64,000 bases of DNA. Origin: JAMQKA01 sp043951865. GTDB taxonomy: Bacteria; Bacteroidota; Rhodothermia; Balneolales; Balneolaceae. Numbering within the stretch: position 1 is the stretch's first letter; every line of letters begins with the position of its first letter. Where the stretch lies: positions 13,916 through 77,915 of the forward strand of contig NZ_JBINJF010000021.1 of assembly GCF_043951865.1 (NCBI RefSeq), in the 5' to 3' direction. The position numbers were made by a program, and so were the translations under genes. The notes beneath the pieces were generated by a model, which was given only the letters and a program-made list of their open reading frames with translations, was not told the origin of the DNA and made no database searches. Of this stretch, positions 60,687-64,000 are shown piece by piece.

Positions 60687-61238
60687 ATGAATTGGCCAAA
60701 AGCAGCCAGAATACTGTTTAAACCCGCGCTCTTTATCCTGGAATATGGGTTTAAGCTGTTGGCGGGAGTGGGCACGGCCATTGTTCTGGCAGCAGAGGGA
60801 CCTTTCCTGGCGAAACTGGGCGCTGCTCTACACTCGTTTCTACCGGCATTGCAGCAGCTATTTCGGGCTCCTGAACGTATCAGGAATATCGGTTCGATCA
60901 TTGAAGATTATAACACGCTGACCGCCGCGGCCTTTAATGACCGTTATGGGGGACAGGCCATCAATCACCTGCTGGAGCAGCTCAACCAGGCAGTTGCGTA
61001 TATTCAGGCTATCTATGGTAACATCGTCAACCAGCCTGTGAGTACGGTAACAGCTGCATTAGTCACATTTTTGGTGCTTTACCTGCTGGCCCGGGCTTGC
61101 CGTTTCGCGCGGCAGAGGGGACAGGGATCCTATGTTGACAGGATGGAGCGGAGACTGGGCGACCGCGTATTTCGGCAATATGAAGGCTCCATTGCAAGCG
61201 ACGAAGACGAAGCTGTCTGGAAATCGGACTCGGTTTAA
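60687..61238 (+). CDS. Unknown small membrane protein
   Basis: I do not recognise this 183-residue protein. It has two or three hydrophobic segments (about 12-38, 40-55 and a clear one at 115-137, TVTAALVTFLVLYLLARACR), an amphipathic middle with GGQAINHLLEQLNQAVAYIQ, and an acidic C-terminus. A consensus promoter (60589-60622) precedes it and it has no close neighbour on the same strand, so it is expressed alone. The good promoter, ATG and sensible composition support a real gene. Confidence 0.7.
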   Translation: MNWPKAARILFKPALFILEYGFKLLAGVGTAIVLAAEGPFLAKLGAALHSFLPALQQLFRAPERIRNIGSIIEDYNTLTAAAFNDRYGGQAINHLLEQLNQAVAYIQAIYGNIVNQPVSTVTAALVTFLVLYLLARACRFARQRGQGSYVDRMERRLGDRVFRQYEGSIASDEDEAVWKSDSV

Positions 61239-61485
61239 TCTGCTGCAGACATCGACCGGTTTTAGTGCAATTATTCAGCCCGTTACAACGTCCGGCTGTC
61301 GTACCTTCGGTCTTGCATTACCTGGTACTTGGTGACTCACACAGGCTCACTCACTCACTCAATCAATCTAAGTAACCGCAAACAGTGAGCTCCCGGGTTT
61401 GGAAAAGGAGCGAAATGAGGAGCTGCAACTATCGTTCATTTTAAATAGATTAACTGGTGCAAATTTGAACCAATAAATTTATAAA
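61239..61485. repeat. Intergenic region with a short tetranucleotide tract
   Basis: The tract ctcactcactcactcaatcaatc lies near 61346-61369, six imperfect units of a 4-bp repeat, about 120 bp before the DUF1080 gene. No gene or strong promoter was found; a role in phase variation is not indicated because the tract is short and far from the start codon. Confidence 0.35.
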
Positions 61486-62244
61486 ATGACTGAATTTACA
61501 TCATTTGCAGTAGCTCTTTCAGTAGCACTGGTATTTTTCGTCACCTCATGCGTTGCCCAGGACAACCAGATGGAACCGGAAGAAACCGAAGTTTGGGAAC
61601 CGGTTCCAGAAAAGGTGGAGCCGGGTTCATCCTATGGAGACCCGCCTTCTGATGCCATCGTACTGTTCGACGGATCGGACTTTTCGCAATGGCAGCACCC
61701 CGACGGATCAGAAGTCCAGTGGACGCTGAACGACGGCGCCATGACGGTAAAGCCCGGCACCGGCGGAATTGAAACCAAGCAGGATTTTGGAAGCGTTCAA
61801 CTTCATATTGAGTGGCGCGCCCCTGAACCAGAAGGGGGAACCGGGCAGGATCGCGGTAACAGCGGCGTCTTTTTGCAGGATCGGTACGAGGTGCAGGTGC
61901 TGGATTCCTACAATAACGAAACCTATTCAAACGGGATGGCCGGCAGCATATACAAGCAACATATCCCCGCGGTAAATGCGGCCAAAGCACCGGGAGAATG
62001 GCAGACATATGATATTGTGTTTGAAGCCCCGGTCTTTAATGATGACGGCACCGTGGCTCAACCGGCCTACCTGACTGTTTTTTGGAATGGGATTATGATC
62101 CACCACAAGGCGGAGCTGAAAGGACCCACTGTCTATATCGGGCACCCGGAATATGAAGCCTATGAAGGAGGAGCCCCGATATCGCTGCAGGATCACAGCC
62201 ATGAAGTAAGTTTCCGGAATATCTGGCTTCGTGAACTGGACTGA
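61486..62244 (+). CDS. DUF1080 (3-keto-disaccharide hydrolase) lipoprotein
   Basis: The 252-residue protein has a lipoprotein signal (hydrophobic 8-21, Cys22 in FVTSCVAQ) and one DUF1080/LamG-like domain with IVLFDGSDFSQWQHPDG, GGIETKQDFGSVQLHIEW, RGNSGVFLQDRYEVQVLDSY and SFRNIWLREL, all typical. Related Bacteroidota proteins cleave 3-keto-glycosides, acting with oxidoreductases. Here a Gfo/Idh/MocA enzyme with a Tat-like signal follows after 298 bp on the same strand, consistent with such a pathway, which I infer. Confidence 0.9.
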   Translation: MTEFTSFAVALSVALVFFVTSCVAQDNQMEPEETEVWEPVPEKVEPGSSYGDPPSDAIVLFDGSDFSQWQHPDGSEVQWTLNDGAMTVKPGTGGIETKQDFGSVQLHIEWRAPEPEGGTGQDRGNSGVFLQDRYEVQVLDSYNNETYSNGMAGSIYKQHIPAVNAAKAPGEWQTYDIVFEAPVFNDDGTVAQPAYLTVFWNGIMIHHKAELKGPTVYIGHPEYEAYEGGAPISLQDHSHEVSFRNIWLRELD

Positions 62245-62542
62245 TACCTACCACGGATATCAGGCCGGGCTGTCAGTTCGTACATCATACCTGGTTTGTT
62301 TCCACCGGCCAGGGGAGGCGGTACTTTCACTGCGCAGATGCCAAGTTTTGGCGAAGCGTAATTATACTGATCATAGACGATTGTGATAAATCATTGTGTT
62401 GAATTATGTTTTGTTGGGATATAGCTGAATACCGACCTTGCTGGTCTTTAAACGGGAGTGCAACTCCCTTCGACCGGTGATTTGATGGTTTTTCAACGCC
62501 ACATATAATCTTTCTGTTGAACTAAACGTAAGGAGAAAAGGG
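62245..62542. other. Gap containing repeat copy D
   Basis: 298 bp between the DUF1080 and Gfo/Idh genes, including repeat copy D (62407-62470). The start of the next gene is preceded by a good Shine-Dalgarno-like AGGAGA (62530-62535). No promoter could be assigned. Confidence 0.5.
62407..62470 (-). repeat. Dispersed two-hairpin repeat, copy D
   Basis: On the minus strand it reads gggagttgcactccc (hairpin 1), tttaaagaccagcaaggtcg, then ggtat and atatcc (hairpin 2 with changed bases but kept pairing, one bulged t) and ccaacaaaac. It is about 65 bp; the outer parts seen in copy B are absent. Confidence 0.7.
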
Positions 62543-63712
62543 ATGAGTTTTGACGATAAAAGTAACGGGTTTTCAAGGAAAGAGTTTCTAAAACGTATTT
62601 CGCTGGGAATGGGCGCCACGCTGGTATTTCCCGGTATTTCTACCGGTAATCCGTTCCTGGATAACCACTTGTACTATTACCAGAAGTGGCAAAAACGGGA
62701 GGCCCTGCCTGAAGATGAGAAGCTGGGCATAGCGCTGGTCGGTCTTGGAAGCTATGCAATGGGACAGCTTGCGCCGGCCCTGCAACAGACAAAATTCTGC
62801 AAACTAACGGGACTGGTAACCGGTACGCCCTCCAAAGAGAAAAAGTACGGCGAGAAATACAACATCCCGGCGTCCAACATTTATAACTACGAAACCTACG
62901 ATCAGATCGCCGATAATGATGACATCGATATTATCTACGTAGTGCTGCCCAACAGCATGCACGCCGAATATACCATCCGGGCGGCAGAGGCGGGCAAGCA
63001 CGTTATCTGTGAAAAACCGATGGCCACGACCGTGCCCGATGCGGAGGCGATGGTTCGGGCGTGCCGGGATGCCGGCAAAAAACTTTCCGTGGGGTATCGA
63101 CTGCATTTTACGCCGCACCACCAGGAGGTGATGCGGATTGGGCAGGAGGAGCTTTACGGACCCGTCAGTGAAATTAACGGTGGATTCTCCTTTACGCTGA
63201 CTGATCCCAACCGCTGGCGAATTGACAAAGAGATGGCCGGGGGCGGTCCGCTGATGGATGTCGGCCTGTACGCAATCCAGGCTGCTCTTTATACCATGGG
63301 AGAGCGGCCGCTGTCGGTGACCGCCCGAACCCCGAAAAAAACCAGGCCCGATTTTTTTAGCGAGGTAGAGGAGACGATCTACTGGACGTTTGAATTCCCG
63401 GGCGGGATCAAAGCGCACGGGGAGAGCAGCTATGCCTCCAACGTCAACTATCACCAGGTGGATACCGAAGAGGGATTCTGCAGGTTGGAACCGGCGTACG
63501 GCTATGGGGGACTTAAGGGCGAAACGCATAAAGGGCCAATGAACCTGCAGAATGTTCCGCAACAGGCGCTCCAGATGGATGCATTTGCGGATTGCGTACT
63601 CAACGACCGGGAGAGCCGGGTACCCGGGGAGATGGGGCTGCGCGATGTAAGGCTTCTGATGGCAATTTATGAGTCTGCGGAAACCGGCCAAAAGATAACG
63701 TTCGATTGGTAA
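62543..63712 (+). CDS. Exported Gfo/Idh/MocA family oxidoreductase
   Basis: NAD(P)-dependent sugar oxidoreductase of 389 residues. It has the nucleotide-binding loop GIALVGLGSYAMGQ (about 52-65), the conserved HVICEKPMA with its catalytic Lys, and GGGPLMDVGLYAIQAALYTM in the C-terminal domain. The N-terminus FSRKEFLKRISLGMGATLVF resembles a twin-arginine signal with an SRK-x-FLK core, as in glucose-fructose oxidoreductase of Zymomonas, so export with bound cofactor is likely. Partner of the DUF1080 protein by position. Confidence 0.9.
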   Translation: MSFDDKSNGFSRKEFLKRISLGMGATLVFPGISTGNPFLDNHLYYYQKWQKREALPEDEKLGIALVGLGSYAMGQLAPALQQTKFCKLTGLVTGTPSKEKKYGEKYNIPASNIYNYETYDQIADNDDIDIIYVVLPNSMHAEYTIRAAEAGKHVICEKPMATTVPDAEAMVRACRDAGKKLSVGYRLHFTPHHQEVMRIGQEELYGPVSEINGGFSFTLTDPNRWRIDKEMAGGGPLMDVGLYAIQAALYTMGERPLSVTARTPKKTRPDFFSEVEETIYWTFEFPGGIKAHGESSYASNVNYHQVDTEEGFCRLEPAYGYGGLKGETHKGPMNLQNVPQQALQMDAFADCVLNDRESRVPGEMGLRDVRLLMAIYESAETGQKITFDW

Positions 63713-64000
63713 AAGCAGCTCGATCCGATGTTGAATTCGTACCTGCGCCCTCTGGCAGGCTGTAAAATATCATATCCGATTGAGAAATATTCGTATACCA
63801 TGGGAGTCAATACGGTGATTTTTTTTGATCATTAAAATGAACAGGGAAGGTGATTAGGAAGCCCCAACAGGAAAAAAGCAGCAGTTTTTTTACAACAGAG
63901 GTGTTCCTTTTGGCTTGATCCAAAAGGAACCAAAAACTCAAGGCGGTGAATGGGGCACCCGCTGCAGCCTGTGCAGGCGTGGATGTTGATGGTCCGTCAC
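63713..64000. other. Gene-free end of the window
   Basis: No coding frame is supported in the last 288 bp. A perfect 11-bp hairpin lies at 63903-63930. Confidence 0.5.
63903..63930. repeat. Perfect 11-bp hairpin
   Basis: Arms 63903-63913 (gttccttttgg) and 63920-63930 are exact complements around cttgat. The sequence resembles a palindrome seen at intergenic sites in many bacteria, as I recall; it could be a terminator or a small repeat element. Confidence 0.5.

Noticed and set aside
61346..61369. Tetranucleotide tract as a phase-variation switch
   Set aside because: Too short and imperfect, more than 100 bp from the nearest start codon and not inside a coding frame or promoter spacer.

Overview
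The window reads as a stretch of chromosome from a member of the Bacteroidota/Balneolota-Rhodothermota group; genus is not decidable by eye. Pointers are BshC of bacillithiol synthesis, a SusC/SusD (RagA/RagB) pair, a TorF-type putative porin beside an ammonium channel, DUF2723 and Gfo/Idh proteins of the Bacteroidota type, and several promoters of the form TTG/TTTG-N19..22-TAnnTTTG, the sigma-A consensus of this group. Gene density is high. I see no phage, insertion sequence, CRISPR array or RNA gene.

Layout. 1-9466 (minus strand): mtaB, cut by the window edge, preceded in transcription by a respiratory complex I cluster nuoA-B-C-D-E-F-G-H, with an AAMDC/Mth938-like gene just upstream of nuoA. 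The remaining complex I genes (I-N) are not here. 9623-12392 (plus): a DUF151/UVR protein, bshC and 5-formyl-THF cyclo-ligase. 12400-19218 (minus): DUF3307, SatD, DUF445, ybeY, an unknown acidic protein and a large DUF2723 membrane glycosyltransferase. 19537-24494 (plus): an NSS transporter, a GNAT enzyme, a TPR lipoprotein and an exported SGNH hydrolase. 26451-37477 (plus): the translation/RNA block rimP-nusA-infB-rbfA-truB-ribF-rpsO-pnp followed by an M16 peptidase, with an attenuator-like hairpin before rimP. 37676-41479 (minus): torF, amt, an aminotransferase. 41798-46902 (plus): asnS, holA, an ECF sigma factor and a parA/ribbon-helix-helix pair. 47146-51843 (plus): a compact four-gene lipid cluster. 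51876-60251 (minus): GNAT, then an M14 carboxypeptidase, susD and susC read from an attenuator-type leader. 60589-63712 (plus): a small unknown membrane protein, a DUF1080 lipoprotein and an exported Gfo/Idh/MocA oxidoreductase.

The most unusual things are: (1) a 40-codon leader reading frame with seven Cys and four Met codons within fifteen residues, placed between a consensus promoter and a Rho-independent terminator ahead of susC-susD-M14 peptidase; (2) an operon of OlsB/GlsB-like N-acyltransferase, PlsC-like O-acyltransferase, DinB-fold protein and an 865-residue fusion of alpha/beta-hydrolase, DedA/VTT membrane domain and ATP-grasp ligase, which looks like an aminolipid production and handling system; (3) a dispersed intergenic repeat of about 65-125 bp with two hairpins, one of which keeps its pairing although its bases change between copies. 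All function calls come from motif and family recognition by eye; no database search was possible.
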